Shown here: piece by piece, positions 24,847-35,436 of the stretch
How positions within the stretch are numbered: position 1 is the first letter of the stretch
Layout of the letters: every line of letters begins with the position of its first letter
NCBI GenBank assembly: GCA_038325765.1
Contig: JBBQJI010000021.1
Span: forward strand, 45,015 to 109,014
Direction: 5' to 3'
From: Xiheibacterium sp038325765
GTDB taxonomy: Bacteria > Myxococcota_A > Polyangia > Nannocystales > Nannocystaceae
Length of the DNA: 64,000 bases
Program-made: the position numbers and the translations under genes
The notes under the pieces: generated by a model
Told to the model about the DNA's origin: nothing
The model's input: only the letters and a program-made list of their open reading frames with translations
Database searches by the model: none

Positions 24847-26070
24847 ATGGCCGACCAGCTCTCTGCCGATCTCGCCGCGCTGAAGATCCATCGCGGCGCG
24901 GGCCCGGCGTCGCCGTGGCCCAATCGATTGCTCTGGGTCGCGGCGCTCGGCGGGGCTGGCTGGGCGGCGTGGACCTTCGGCAAGCCAGCGCTCGAATCGC
25001 GGGTCTTCAAGTCCGAGGTCGAGCTCACGCAGATCGTGGTGGTCTCGCCCGCCGAGGCCCAGGCCAAGCTCACCTCGTCGGGCTACGTGGTGCCGCAGCG
25101 CGTCACCAAGGTCGGCGCGAAGACCGTCGGGCGCATCAAGAAGATCAACGTCGTCGAGGGGCAGCAGGTCGAGATCGGGCAGGTGCTCGCCGAACTCGAG
25201 GGCGCGGATCTGCGCGCCCAGCTCAACTCGGCGAAGGCGCGGGTGCTCAGCGCCCGCGCCCAGGTGCAGACCGCGAAGGCCGAGCTCGCCGACGCGGTGC
25301 AGAAGGCCAAGCGCGAGCGCAAGCTGGCGGCGCAGGGCGTGGGATCGGTCGCGGCCGCCGAAGACCTCGAGTTCCGAGTGGCCCCGGCCCAGAAGCAGGT
25401 CGCCGCCGCCGAAGCCAACGTGCGGGCAGTCCTCGCCGAGGTCGAGAACATCGAGGTCGAGATCGGCTACCTCACGATCATCGCGCCGATGGCGGGCATC
25501 GTCATCGCCAAGCCGGCGCAAGAAGGCGAGTTGGTCGGCGTGATGGCGTCGTCACTCGTCGAGATCGCCGACTTCACCTCGCTCATGGTCGAGACCGACG
25601 TGCCCGAGGGTCGGCTGCACATGTTGAAGAACGGCGACCCCGCCGAGATCGTCCTCGACGCGTTCCCCTCCGAGCGCCACCGCGGCACGGTCGCGGGCGT
25701 GAGCCCGCGGGTCAACCGGGCCAAGGCCACCGTCACCGTGAAGGTCGCGTTCGCCGAGCAGGCCACCGGTGCGCTGCCCGACATGGCGGCGCGCGTCAGC
25801 TTCCTCGAGGCCGAGCTCGACGACGACGCCCGCAAGGAGCCCGCCCGCGTCATCGTCCCGGCCAACGCCGTCACCGAGCGAGGGGGCAGCCAGGTCGTGT
25901 TCGTGGTCGAGGACGGGACCTTGCGCATGGCCACGGTCGAGCTCGGCGAGGAGTTCGGCGCCGGCTTCGAGCTGGTGAGCGGCCCGCCCGCTGGCGCTCA
26001 TGTCGTGCGCGAGCCCGACGACGCGCTGCAAGACGGGCAGAAGATCAAGGCGAAAGGCGAGTCGACATGA
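24847..26070 (+). CDS. MacA/RND-type periplasmic adaptor (membrane fusion) subunit
   Basis: 407 residues from ATG 24847; GTG 24838 would add three. One membrane helix (LLWVAALGGAGWAAWTF) anchors the N-terminus. Next come a lipoyl half-motif (SGYVVPQRVTKVG, GRIKKINVVEGQQV), a helical hairpin rich in Ala/Lys (residues about 115-200), the second lipoyl half (YLTIIAPMAGIVI) and beta-barrel domains. The family bridges an inner-membrane transporter to the outer envelope. Its stop overlaps the ATPase start (ATGA), so it heads a five-gene export operon. The substrate is unknown. Confidence 0.9.
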   Translation: MADQLSADLAALKIHRGAGPASPWPNRLLWVAALGGAGWAAWTFGKPALESRVFKSEVELTQIVVVSPAEAQAKLTSSGYVVPQRVTKVGAKTVGRIKKINVVEGQQVEIGQVLAELEGADLRAQLNSAKARVLSARAQVQTAKAELADAVQKAKRERKLAAQGVGSVAAAEDLEFRVAPAQKQVAAAEANVRAVLAEVENIEVEIGYLTIIAPMAGIVIAKPAQEGELVGVMASSLVEIADFTSLMVETDVPEGRLHMLKNGDPAEIVLDAFPSERHRGTVAGVSPRVNRAKATVTVKVAFAEQATGALPDMAARVSFLEAELDDDARKEPARVIVPANAVTERGGSQVVFVVEDGTLRMATVELGEEFGAGFELVSGPPAGAHVVREPDDALQDGQKIKAKGEST

Positions 26071-26825
26071 ACGAAGACACAGCCGCGGCGTCGGCCGCCC
26101 AGAGCCGCGTCGGCAAGAAGCCCGACACCTCCGAGCCCACCGTCACGGCCAAGCGCGCGCCGATCATCGTGTGTCGGAAGATCGTGCGCTCGTTCTGGCG
26201 GGCGAAGGAGCGGCTCGACGTGCTCGACGAGCTCGACCTCGACATCCCCGAGGGTTCGTTCGAGGCGCTCATGGGGCCCTCGGGATCGGGCAAGACCACC
26301 CTGCTCAACCTCATCGCGGGCCTCGACCGCCCGACCGCCGGCACGCTCACCGTGGCTGGCACCGAGGTCAGCGCGATGGGCGATGCGGCGCTGGCGAAGT
26401 GGCGCTCGCAGACCATCGGCTTCGTGTTCCAGCACTTCAACCTGATCCCCGTGCTCACCGCTCTCGAGAACGTCGAGCTGCCGCTGCTGCTCACGTCTCT
26501 GGGCTCGTCCGAGCGCAAGAAGCGGGCCCAGATCGCGCTGCGCGTCGTCGGTCTCGAGGACCGCATGCACCACCGGCCGCAGCAGCTCTCGGGAGGTCAG
26601 GAGCAGCGGGTCGGCATCGCCCGCGCCATCGTCCACGACCCCCGCATCATCGTTGCCGACGAGCCCACCGGCGAGCTCGACCGCAAGAGCGCCGACGACG
26701 TGCTGACCCTGCTCGAACGCCTCAACAAGGAGTTCGACAAGACCATCTTGATGGTCACGCATGATCCCGCCGCAGCCGAGCGCGCAACCGTGGTCCGCAA
26801 GCTCGACAAGGGCAAGCTGCTATGA
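26067..26825 (+). CDS. MacB/LolD-type ABC transporter ATP-binding protein
   Basis: 252 residues overlapping the adaptor gene by four bases. Walker A is GPSGSGKTT, the Q-loop is FVFQHFNLIP, the signature is LSGGQEQR and Walker B is RIIVADEPTGELD, followed by the switch His in MVTHD. The N-terminus has about 30 extra residues before the ATPase fold. LolD/MacB-type ATPases drive mechanotransmission rather than classical substrate passage. It works with the two FtsX-like permeases that follow. It overlaps the next gene by four bases (ATGA). Confidence 0.95.
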   Translation: MNEDTAAASAAQSRVGKKPDTSEPTVTAKRAPIIVCRKIVRSFWRAKERLDVLDELDLDIPEGSFEALMGPSGSGKTTLLNLIAGLDRPTAGTLTVAGTEVSAMGDAALAKWRSQTIGFVFQHFNLIPVLTALENVELPLLLTSLGSSERKKRAQIALRVVGLEDRMHHRPQQLSGGQEQRVGIARAIVHDPRIIVADEPTGELDRKSADDVLTLLERLNKEFDKTILMVTHDPAAAERATVVRKLDKGKLL

Positions 26826-28000
26826 CGCTGACGTCGCTGTCGATCAAGAACATCGGCCACAACTGGCTGCGCACGATCCTCACGGTCGTGGGCACCGCGA
26901 TCGCGATCCTCTCGTTCGTGCTGATCCGGACCACGCTCTCGGCGTGGGAGGCCGGGGTCGACAACGCCGCCCAGGATCGGCTGTCGACCATCCACCGTGT
27001 CACGTTCGTGATGCCGCTGCCCAAGCGCTACTTCGACGAGTTCAACGGCGCCCGCGGACGCATCGACGGCGTCGACGTGGCGACCTTCGTGAACTGGGTC
27101 GGCCACAAGCACCCCGTGCGCGAGACCGAGTTCTTCGCGACCTTGGCCGTCGACACGGCCACCTACTTCGACGTGTACCCCGAGATGTCGGTGGCGCCCG
27201 ATCGCCTCGCGGCGTGGAAAGAGAACCGCCAGGGCGCGATCATCGGCGAAGCGCTGGCCAAACAGTTCGGCTGGTCGCTCGGCGACGAGGTGACGCTGCT
27301 AGGCACCATCTATCCCGGCGACTGGAAATACCGCATCGAGGGCATCTACGTCGCCACCAAGAAGTCGGTCGACCGCGCCCAGTTCCTCACCCACTGGAGC
27401 TACCTCAACGACAGCCTGCCCGAGGGCCAGCGCGACATGATCGGCTGGGTCGCCTCGACCGTCACCGACGCCTCGCGGGCCGCCGACATCTCGGCGGCGA
27501 TCGACACGAAGTTCGATGATCAGGACGTCCAGACCCGCACGATGAGCGAGAAGGCGCTGACGATGGAGTTCCTCGGTGGCGCCTCGGCGATCCTGGGCGC
27601 GCTCGACATCGTCTCGCTCGTGATCATGGGCATAATGATGCTGATTCTCGGCAACACCATCGCCATGGGGGTCCGGGAGCGGACCCACGAGTACGGGGTG
27701 CTGCTGGCGCTGGGCTTCCGGCCCAAGCACATCGCCACGTTCGTGGTCGGCGAGGGGTTGACCATCGGCCTGCTCGGCGGTGGTCTTGGCCTGCTCATCT
27801 CGTATCCGTTGGTCGAGCAGGGCATGGGCCGCTGGCTCGAGGAGAACATGGGCGCGTATTTCCCCTACTTCTCGATCCCCACCTCGGTCGCTGCGCTGGC
27901 GCTGGGCATGGCGGTGGTGCTGGCGGGCGTCGCCGCGCTGGTGCCCGCCTACAGCGCCAGCAAGCTCGATGTCATCACCGCGCTGCGCCGCATCGGCTAG
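26822..28000 (+). CDS. FtsX/MacB-type ABC transporter permease 1
   Basis: 392 residues. An N-terminal helix (TILTVVGTAIAILSFVLI) is followed by a periplasmic domain of about 200 residues and then three helices (about 260-370) typical of FtsX-like permeases, with the loop ERTHEYGVLLALGF and the closing PAYSASKLDVITALRRI. It overlaps the ATPase gene by four bases. Together with the second permease it would form a heterodimeric MacB-like channel. Confidence 0.92.
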   Translation: MTLTSLSIKNIGHNWLRTILTVVGTAIAILSFVLIRTTLSAWEAGVDNAAQDRLSTIHRVTFVMPLPKRYFDEFNGARGRIDGVDVATFVNWVGHKHPVRETEFFATLAVDTATYFDVYPEMSVAPDRLAAWKENRQGAIIGEALAKQFGWSLGDEVTLLGTIYPGDWKYRIEGIYVATKKSVDRAQFLTHWSYLNDSLPEGQRDMIGWVASTVTDASRAADISAAIDTKFDDQDVQTRTMSEKALTMEFLGGASAILGALDIVSLVIMGIMMLILGNTIAMGVRERTHEYGVLLALGFRPKHIATFVVGEGLTIGLLGGGLGLLISYPLVEQGMGRWLEENMGAYFPYFSIPTSVAALALGMAVVLAGVAALVPAYSASKLDVITALRRIG

Positions 28001-28023
28001 CCGCCCCGCCGAGGAGTCCGCCA

Positions 28024-29193
28024 ATGGTCCCTGTCCGATACAACGTCCGTAACCTGCTGGTGCGCCGCACCACCACGCTGTTCGCCGCGCTCGGCGTCGG
28101 GCTGGTGGTGTTCGTGCTGGCCGCGTCGCTCATGCTCAACGAGGGGCTCGCGCGCACCCTCGATCGCTCGGGCTCGCCCGCCACGGCGATCGTGCTGCGC
28201 AAGGGCTCAGACTCCGAGATGCCGAGTTCGGTCGAAGATCGGGCCATCTCGCTCATCAAAGTCGCGCCGGGCGTGAAGCAGGGCGCCGACGGCCAGCCGA
28301 TGGTCCTGGGCGAGAGCGTGGTCGTGCTGTTCCAGGACCTCGCCAACGGCAAGGGCAAGAGCAACGCCACGCTGCGGGGCATGCCGCTCGACCGGGTACA
28401 GGCGTTCCGGCCCGAGGTGAAGATCGTCGAGGGTCGCATGGCGGCGCCCGGCAGCGACGAGGTGGTGGTCGGCACGCGCGTCGTCGGCCGCTTCGAGGGC
28501 TTGCAGATCGGCCAGAGCATCGAGCTGCGCAAGGCCCGGGCGGTGAAGGTCGTCGGCGTCTTCGAGGCCGACGGGTCGTCGTTCGAGTCCGAGATCTGGG
28601 GCGATGTCGAGTACATCCGGTCGGCCTTCGGGCGCGAGGCGTCGGTGTCTTCGGTCCGCGTGAAGCTCGATTCGCCGGCCGCGTACGATGCCTTCGAGGT
28701 CGCGGTCGAGCGCGACAAGCAGCTCGGGCTCGAGGTGATGCCCGAGCTCGAATTCTACAGTAAGCAGTCCGAGAACACGTCGATGTTCATCGTCGCGATG
28801 GGCTCGCTCATCGCGGTGTTCTTCTCGATCGGCGCCATGATCGGCGCCATGATCACGATGTACGGCTCGGTCGCCCACCGCAAGCGCGAGATCGGGGTGC
28901 TACGGGCCCTGGGCTTCTCCCGCAGCGCCATCATGGTCTCGTTTCTCCTCGAGTCCGTGATGCTGTCGATCATCGGCGCGGTGCTCGGCACCATCGCCGC
29001 GCTGGGCATGGGCCTGGTCGAGTTCTCGATGCTCAACTTCACGACGTTCTCGGAGATCACGTTCCAGTTCACCGCGACGCCGGAGATCCTCGTCCGCGCG
29101 ATCGTGTTCGGCGGCGTGATGGGGGTCCTCGGCGGGTTCCTGCCGGCGATCCGCGCGGCGCGGACGCCTCCGATCGAGGCGATGAGGGGATGA
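28024..29193 (+). CDS. FtsX/MacB-type ABC transporter permease 2
   Basis: 389 residues, start preceded by GAGGAG. The layout matches permease 1: an N-terminal helix (LFAALGVGLVVFVLAASLM), a periplasmic domain, and three helices near the C-terminus with HRKREIGVLRALGFS and PAIRAARTPPIEAMRG. The two permeases are divergent in sequence but of the same family, implying a heterodimer. The methyltransferase gene overlaps its stop by four bases (ATGA). Confidence 0.92.
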   Translation: MVPVRYNVRNLLVRRTTTLFAALGVGLVVFVLAASLMLNEGLARTLDRSGSPATAIVLRKGSDSEMPSSVEDRAISLIKVAPGVKQGADGQPMVLGESVVVLFQDLANGKGKSNATLRGMPLDRVQAFRPEVKIVEGRMAAPGSDEVVVGTRVVGRFEGLQIGQSIELRKARAVKVVGVFEADGSSFESEIWGDVEYIRSAFGREASVSSVRVKLDSPAAYDAFEVAVERDKQLGLEVMPELEFYSKQSENTSMFIVAMGSLIAVFFSIGAMIGAMITMYGSVAHRKREIGVLRALGFSRSAIMVSFLLESVMLSIIGAVLGTIAALGMGLVEFSMLNFTTFSEITFQFTATPEILVRAIVFGGVMGVLGGFLPAIRAARTPPIEAMRG

Positions 29194-29951
29194 CCATGCG
29201 ACTGCGTCGCACTGCACTGTTGTGGGCCATCGGCAGCGCCTGCCGATCTCCGGCCGGTCCGAGCGCGGCGCCCGTCGACACGGCAGCACAGGCTGACACC
29301 GCCGCGGCGGCCGGGCCCGCGCACGGCGAGCACAGCCACGCGATGCACACGATGCACCACGAGTTCAAGGGCGCCGAGTCGTGGGCCAAGCGCTTCGACG
29401 ACCCCGCGCGCGATGCCTGGCAGAAGCCCGACGAGGTCATCGCGTGGCTGGGTCTCGCGCCGGGCGATGTGGTCGCCGACGTCGGCGCGGGCACCGGGTA
29501 CTTCGCGATGCGACTGGCCAAGGCCGTGCCGCAGGGCAAGGTGTTGGCCTCGGACATCGAGCCCGACATGGTGCGCTACCTCGGCGAGCGCGCCGCGAAG
29601 GAGGGCATCACCAACGTGGTGACGATCCAGGGTGCGGCCGGCGACCCGCGCCTGGGAGAGACGGCGGCGGCCGGCGCACCGACCGTGGTGCTGCTGTGCG
29701 ACGTTGCCCACCACATCGCGGACCGGCCGGCGTTCTTCACCCGCGTGCGCGAGCAGCTCGCGCCCGGTGGGCGGGTCGTGATCATCGACTTCGAGCCCGA
29801 TGCGCCCGAGGGCGCACCGGGGCCACCCAAGGCGTACCGGTTGGCCGCGTCGGCGCTCGCGGCGGAGCTGGTTCGGGCGGGTCTGGTGGTTTCGCGCGAG
29901 GATCACGAACTGCTGCCGTATCAGTATCTCCTCGAGCTGCGCGCGGACTGA
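29190..29951 (+). CDS. Exported class I SAM-dependent methyltransferase-like protein
   Basis: 253 residues; ATG 29196 is an alternative. The N-terminus looks like a lipoprotein signal (ALLWAIGSAC), followed by an Ala/Thr spacer and a His-rich segment (HGEHSHAMHTMHHEF). The body is a Rossmann methyltransferase: VVADVGAGTGYFAMRLA (SAM motif I), LASDIEPDMV (motif II acidic residue) and VLLCDVAHHI. The family normally needs cytosolic SAM, so an export signal is odd. Similar secreted homologues exist in other bacteria. It ends the exporter operon, with translation coupled to permease 2. Confidence 0.8.
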   Translation: MTMRLRRTALLWAIGSACRSPAGPSAAPVDTAAQADTAAAAGPAHGEHSHAMHTMHHEFKGAESWAKRFDDPARDAWQKPDEVIAWLGLAPGDVVADVGAGTGYFAMRLAKAVPQGKVLASDIEPDMVRYLGERAAKEGITNVVTIQGAAGDPRLGETAAAGAPTVVLLCDVAHHIADRPAFFTRVREQLAPGGRVVIIDFEPDAPEGAPGPPKAYRLAASALAAELVRAGLVVSREDHELLPYQYLLELRAD

Positions 29952-30085
29952 TCAGGCGCGTCGCAGCGGCCGACCCGGCGCTGCGCACAGCCCTGCCCTG
30001 CGCCCGCCGAACCGCAAACCGCCCGTGCCGCCGCTCATCGGGACTTCCACCGCGGTGCTCGACCGACGTAGCATCCGATGCAGAC

Positions 30086-30817
30086 ATGCGTGCCCCTCGC
30101 CTGCTCCCGTCGTCGCTGTGGACTCTCGCGTTGCTGCCGGCCCTGGTGACTGGTTGCGGGGACGACCCGAGCCCGGCGGCCGACTCGTCCACCACCGAGG
30201 CGGTCGACTCGTCGTCCACGGCCCCCAGCGAGAGCTCGGAATCCTCGTCGTCGACCGGCGTCCCCGATGACTGGCCCTTCGACCACGGCTACGTGATGCT
30301 GCGTTTCGTCGTCCCCGCGAGCGCGCCCAACCAGGCCATCCTCGACGACACGGTCACCGTGGTGGTGACGATGCACTACGGCCAGTGCCTCGACGAGTAC
30401 TACGAGGCCAACCCCGATCTGCAGCAGTTCGGCGAGCTCGGCGGCCCGATCTTCGGCGACTCGTCGATGGGCGGCGAAGGCTGGGAAGAGCTGCTGTGCT
30501 CGCCGCTGTTCGGTGACCATGCGCAGTGCACGATCGTGTGGATCACGCAGCGCTTCGACGCCGTGCGCAGCCTGACCGTCACCTACGACACGATGGCCGA
30601 GCTCGGCACCAAGCCGCTGTTCTTCGGGCCGCTGCCCACCGCTGCCGTGGCGCAGTGCGCTGATGGGCTGCAACCGACGGTCGCCGCGACCGGACCGATG
30701 GCGTTTCGCGGCATCGATTCGACCGGTGCCGATCTGTGGATCGCCTCGGCGTGGGCGCCGGCCGAGTCGGCCAGCCGCGACCAGGAGCCGCTGATGATCA
30801 CCATCGAGCCGATGTGA
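30086..30817 (+). CDS. Lipoprotein of unknown function
   Basis: 243 residues. The signal ends LPALVTGC. A Ser/Thr-rich spacer (about 35 residues) leads to a domain of about 180 residues containing scattered Cys and patterned strands (YVMLRFVVPASAPN, VTVVVTMHYGQC, CTIVWITQRFDAV). No family is recognised. The gene is free-standing, 134 bases after the exporter operon, and converges with the minus-strand operon ending at 30837. Confidence 0.75.
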   Translation: MRAPRLLPSSLWTLALLPALVTGCGDDPSPAADSSTTEAVDSSSTAPSESSESSSSTGVPDDWPFDHGYVMLRFVVPASAPNQAILDDTVTVVVTMHYGQCLDEYYEANPDLQQFGELGGPIFGDSSMGGEGWEELLCSPLFGDHAQCTIVWITQRFDAVRSLTVTYDTMAELGTKPLFFGPLPTAAVAQCADGLQPTVAATGPMAFRGIDSTGADLWIASAWAPAESASRDQEPLMITIEPM

Positions 30818-30836
30818 CGCGCGCCGGCCCGCGGCG

Positions 30837-31301
30837 TCATGGGGCGGCTGGGCGGCGTACCGGGATGCGCGTCGGCGTGGCGCGACCGAAGTACACCGCC
30901 ACCTGGTTCACGCCGCGGACGCGCCGCGCGATCGCCTGCAGCTCCGCCATCAGCCGCCGCAGCAAGCCGACGCCCGCATGCGCGCCGCCCGAGCCGTAGT
31001 CGACGGCGACGGCGCAGAACAGCACCACCAGGGTGTCGCCCTCGCGCAGATAGACCGCCAGACCGATCGCGCGCAGCTCGTTGCCGTCGCACGCCACGGC
31101 ATACAACGTCTGCGTCGCGTGCGTGCCGACGGCGATGGACACGCGGTCGCCCTCGCTGCGCAGCCGCGGCACGCCGTAGCGCCGCATCACCACCTCGATG
31201 CCCGTCACCACCTTGGCCTGGTTCGGGTTGAAGAACAGCAGCTGCTCGACGTCGTCCCGATGCTCGCCAGACAGACCCGAGGTGAACGCGACCTCCGACA
31301 T
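30837..31301 (-). CDS. Hypothetical 154-residue protein
   Basis: No recognised family. The sequence looks like an alpha/beta cytoplasmic protein: FNPNQAKVVTGIEVVMRRYG near the start, a strand-rich centre (DTLVVLFCAVAVDYGSGG) and an amphipathic helix (GLLRRLMAELQAIARRV). It is the last gene of a minus-strand run and lies 46 bases after the KAS III gene. It may share function with the acyl carrier protein and KAS III pair, but nothing in the sequence shows how. Confidence 0.65.
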   Translation of the reverse strand: MSEVAFTSGLSGEHRDDVEQLLFFNPNQAKVVTGIEVVMRRYGVPRLRSEGDRVSIAVGTHATQTLYAVACDGNELRAIGLAVYLREGDTLVVLFCAVAVDYGSGGAHAGVGLLRRLMAELQAIARRVRGVNQVAVYFGRATPTRIPVRRPAAP

Positions 31302-31347
31302 CGGCGATTCCAGCCTACCCCAGCGGAGCGACCGCTGGGTCGGGCGC

Positions 31348-32403
31348 TCAGATCTCGACCAGCGGCACCGTGGTGATCCGGTCGGTCTCGAGCATCAGCC
31401 CCGACCACGACAGCCCCACGCCAAAGCCCATCGTCGCCCACTTGGTCGGGCGCTCGAGCAGCGCGCCCCCCCGGGTGACCATCGTCAGCGGAATCGACGC
31501 GCTCGAGGTGTTGCCGAACTCCTCGATCGACAGCAGGACCTTGTCCTCGGGCACCTTGGCCCGCTGCCGCAAGAAGTTGATCATGAACTTGTTGGCCTGG
31601 TGGAAGACGTACGCGTCGACGTCGTCACGGGTCCACTGGGCCGCATCGAGCATGGTCTGCAGCAGCGCCGGCACCTTCTTCATGGCGAAGGTGAGGATCT
31701 GCGGTCCGTGCAAGGTGAGGTCGATGGGCCGCCGGGTCTCGTCGGCTTCTTCGCGACGCTCGAACAGCGCCGGGGACCACGGCAGGCGCGAGCCCCCACC
31801 CTGCACGATGATCTGCCCGAAGCCGCTGCCGTCGGCCCCGAACTCGACCGCGCGCACGTGAGAGTCGCCGCCCTCGCTGCTCAGCGCGGTGGCCGTGCCG
31901 GCGTCGCCGATGAGCAGGCTGTTGGCGAGATCCGAGCGATGCTCGAGGTCGGCGGAGTACGGCTTCATGAAGCCGGTGACCATCTCGCCGCACAGCAAAA
32001 GCGCCCGCCGTACCACACCCGAGGCCAGCAGGCCCTGGATCACGAGCATGCCGTGGGTCCACCCCGAGCAGCCGAGGTTGATGTCGAACACCATGCAGCG
32101 TGCGGGCAGGCCCAGCTGCTGGTGGGCGCGGTGCGAGCTCGCCGGCAGGTAGTGGTCGCCCAGCATGGTGACCAAGACCACCGCGTCGATGGTGCTGGGA
32201 TCCCAGTCGAGCGCCTCGATGAGCGGCTTGGCGGCGGCGATGCAGAGATCCGAAGCGGTCGTGCCCGGCTCGGCCTCGCGCTTTTGCAGCACACCCGTGT
32301 TGCCGACGATGCGGTCGACGTCGAAGGGCTTGAACTTCGCGTAGGCGAAGTCGGGCGTCACGATCTTCTTCGGCACGCAGGCCGATATGCCGACGATTCG
32401 CAT
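31348..32403 (-). CDS. 3-oxoacyl-ACP synthase III (KAS III/FabH-like)
   Basis: 351 residues. The thiolase-fold triad is visible: Cys112 in NLGCSGW, His in VFHQANKF and Asn in EEFGNTSSAS. KAS III enzymes condense an acyl-CoA with malonyl-ACP, or in relatives transfer acyl groups to other acceptors. A dedicated acyl carrier protein gene lies 17 bases upstream on the same strand. This pairing is typical of specialised lipid, polysaccharide-modification or secondary-metabolite loci rather than the housekeeping fab cluster, so I give no fabH symbol. Confidence 0.9.
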   Translation of the reverse strand: MRIVGISACVPKKIVTPDFAYAKFKPFDVDRIVGNTGVLQKREAEPGTTASDLCIAAAKPLIEALDWDPSTIDAVVLVTMLGDHYLPASSHRAHQQLGLPARCMVFDINLGCSGWTHGMLVIQGLLASGVVRRALLLCGEMVTGFMKPYSADLEHRSDLANSLLIGDAGTATALSSEGGDSHVRAVEFGADGSGFGQIIVQGGGSRLPWSPALFERREEADETRRPIDLTLHGPQILTFAMKKVPALLQTMLDAAQWTRDDVDAYVFHQANKFMINFLRQRAKVPEDKVLLSIEEFGNTSSASIPLTMVTRGGALLERPTKWATMGFGVGLSWSGLMLETDRITTVPLVEI

Positions 32404-32420
32404 CGCGGTGCCTCGACTTC

Positions 32421-32648
32421 CTATTGGATCTTGCCGCCGGTGAGGTCGATGAGGTCCTGCACCGTCTTGCAGTCCTTGATTTTGTCTTCCTCGACCTTGA
32501 TCCCGTGGTCGTCGAAGACGACCAGCAGGTTGATCACGGCGGTGGAATCCCAGCACTGGAAGCTGGTGAGATCTGTGGTCGACGTGAGCTTGTCCGGCGC
32601 GGTCTCCAGCACTTCGGCCAGCGCCTTGATGAACTCGGCGTTCGTCAT
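32421..32648 (-). CDS. Acyl carrier protein
   Basis: 75 residues, the usual size. The phosphopantetheine site is Ser in CWDSTAVINLLV, a variant of the usual DSL motif with Thr in place of Leu. Helices I and IV are recognisable (FIKALAEVLE, TVQDLIDLTGG). The prosthetic group would carry acyl intermediates for the KAS III enzyme encoded next. The non-standard motif supports a dedicated carrier rather than the fatty-acid synthase ACP. Confidence 0.85.
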   Translation of the reverse strand: MTNAEFIKALAEVLETAPDKLTSTTDLTSFQCWDSTAVINLLVVFDDHGIKVEEDKIKDCKTVQDLIDLTGGKIQ

Positions 32649-32719
32649 CGACAAAGACGGTACACCGGCTTCGGTGGCCACACAAGACGAGCCACGGCCG
32701 CCCTGCGTTCGCCGATCAC

Positions 32720-33067
32720 TCAGCGCAGCTCGATGCGTACCTCGGTGCACTGCTCGACCGGCACACCGCCTTGGGTCGCCGGCTCGAAACGCCAGCTGGC
32801 CACCGTCTCCTTCGCCAGCGCATCGAACTCGGGCTCGAGCGGTACGAGCACCCGGATGTTCTGGGGGATGCCGCTGGTATCGACGCAGTAGGCGAGCTCG
32901 GCAGCGCCCCGCTTGCCGTCCTTGGCGGCCTGGGTCTGCGCGACGCGCTCGGCGGCCGGCATGGCGTTGGCGACGGGCCGCGGCGCCGTCGCCCCCGGCG
33001 GTGGGGGTTTGCATCCGACGAGCGCCGCGAACAGGACCAGGCGCGGAGTGAAGCCAAAGCGTTTCAT
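32720..33067 (-). CDS. Small lipoprotein with TonB C-terminal-like domain
   Basis: 115 residues. The signal ends FAALVGC. After a Pro-rich spacer comes a domain like the TonB C-terminus: YCVDTSGIPQNIRVL, a central helix, then ASWRFEPATQGGVPV. The domain usually binds peptidoglycan or outer-membrane partners. The start overlaps the stop of the SPFH gene upstream (ATGA), so it is translationally coupled to the SPFH pair. Confidence 0.75.
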   Translation of the reverse strand: MKRFGFTPRLVLFAALVGCKPPPPGATAPRPVANAMPAAERVAQTQAAKDGKRGAAELAYCVDTSGIPQNIRVLVPLEPEFDALAKETVASWRFEPATQGGVPVEQCTEVRIELR

Positions 33068-34295
33068 TTCTCTTTCTCCCCCATGAACTCGAGCGCGAGA
33101 CGGCGCAGCCGCAGCACGCTGGGCACACCGTCGCCGCTCGCGAAATTGAGCTCGGGCGCGAACTTCACGTACTGCGCCGCTTCCCAGGCCACGAAGGCGC
33201 GCCCCGCCGCGGTCGCCAGCAGCCCGTTGCGTTTGGCGTCGAACTCGCCGCGGACCTTCGCGACCTGGGCGTCGGCTTCGGCCTGCAGACGGCCGCTCAC
33301 ACCATCCGCCTCGGCGCGGATCAGTTGGTCGTACTGCAGCGTCTCGGCGCGGACGTTCTGCACACCCATGAGGTAGGCATCGTCGATCTTGGCCGCCTCT
33401 TCGGCGGTCATCTGCAGCGCGCTCGTGGCCGCCTCGACCAGCGCCGCCCGCTCCTCGGGCGTGAGCGCAGCCAGCTTGGTCCTCGCCCCGCCGGCGCTGG
33501 TGTCCTCGCCGATGTCGATCACCCCGACCTGGTAGGCCCGCTCGAGGTTGGCGCGCCGCTCGATCCACTTCTGCTCACGCGCCGACGCCAGCGCGTTGGT
33601 GCCCTGGGTGTAGTTGTCGAGCTTCTGCTGCTCGTTGGCCACGGTCTGGGCGGCCGCGTCCTGCAGCTTCTTCTGCTCGTTGAGCTGGATCTGCTGCAGC
33701 TGCTTCTCGTACTCGGGGCGGAATTTCACCGAACGGATCAGCACCGCCGATGCCTCGAGGTGGAGCTCGGCGAGCTTCTCGTTGAGGATGTCCAAGGTGG
33801 TCGCGGAGACCTCGAGGCGGCGGTCGGTGGAGTAGAAGTCCGACGACGTCAGCTCGGCGAGGCGCTCGCGCAGCACGCTGACGGTGGTCTCCTCCGCGAG
33901 CCGCTGGAATCGATGGCGACCGTTGGCGTCGAGCTGGTGGTTGCCAGTCGTGACCAGCCGCCACGCCTCGTCGTCGCGGATGCGGTAGGGCACCGACACG
34001 TCGAGCAGAACGATGTTGTTGTCCTTGGTGCGTATCTGCAGCGGCTGCTGCTGGCCCACCTCGTCGGCGGTGTAGTCGAGGTACTCGAAGCGCCGCGGCA
34101 GGCTGATGATCATGTGCAGGCCGGGCACCGTCAGCGCCCAGCCGGCGTCGAGGTCACCCTCGCCCACGCCCGACAGGTTGCTCTGGCGCACGCCGATGCG
34201 ATCGGGCCCGATCGTCGTGGTGCAGACCATCGGCAGGATCCACAGCGCGATGGTCACCAGGACCAGCGCCCGGGCGATCTTGCCCAGCGTGTCGC

Positions 34296-34299
<4 letters not shown>
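33064..34299 (-). CDS. SPFH/Band 7 family membrane protein 2
   Basis: 411 residues from GTG 34299. An N-terminal helix (ALVLVTIALWILPMV) anchors the protein. The SPFH domain spans about 30-220, and then an Ala/Glu/Lys-rich coiled coil runs to about 370. The layout resembles HflC/prohibitin, which form large cage-like membrane assemblies around proteases or lipid microdomains. The gene overlaps SPFH protein 1 by four bases (GTGA), as HflK/HflC pairs do. It differs from E. coli HflC in having a much longer coiled coil and an extra C-terminal segment. Confidence 0.85.
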
Positions 34300-35402
<1,103 letters not shown>

Positions 35403-35436
35403 CGCCGCGAATGGTAGCGCTTTTTCGCCGGTGGCC

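Noticed and set aside
22455..26066. A frame open for more than 1,000 codons ahead of the ABC ATPase start
   Set aside because: Only the part from 26067 is protein-like. The upstream part overlaps the adaptor gene and is an artefact of high G+C.
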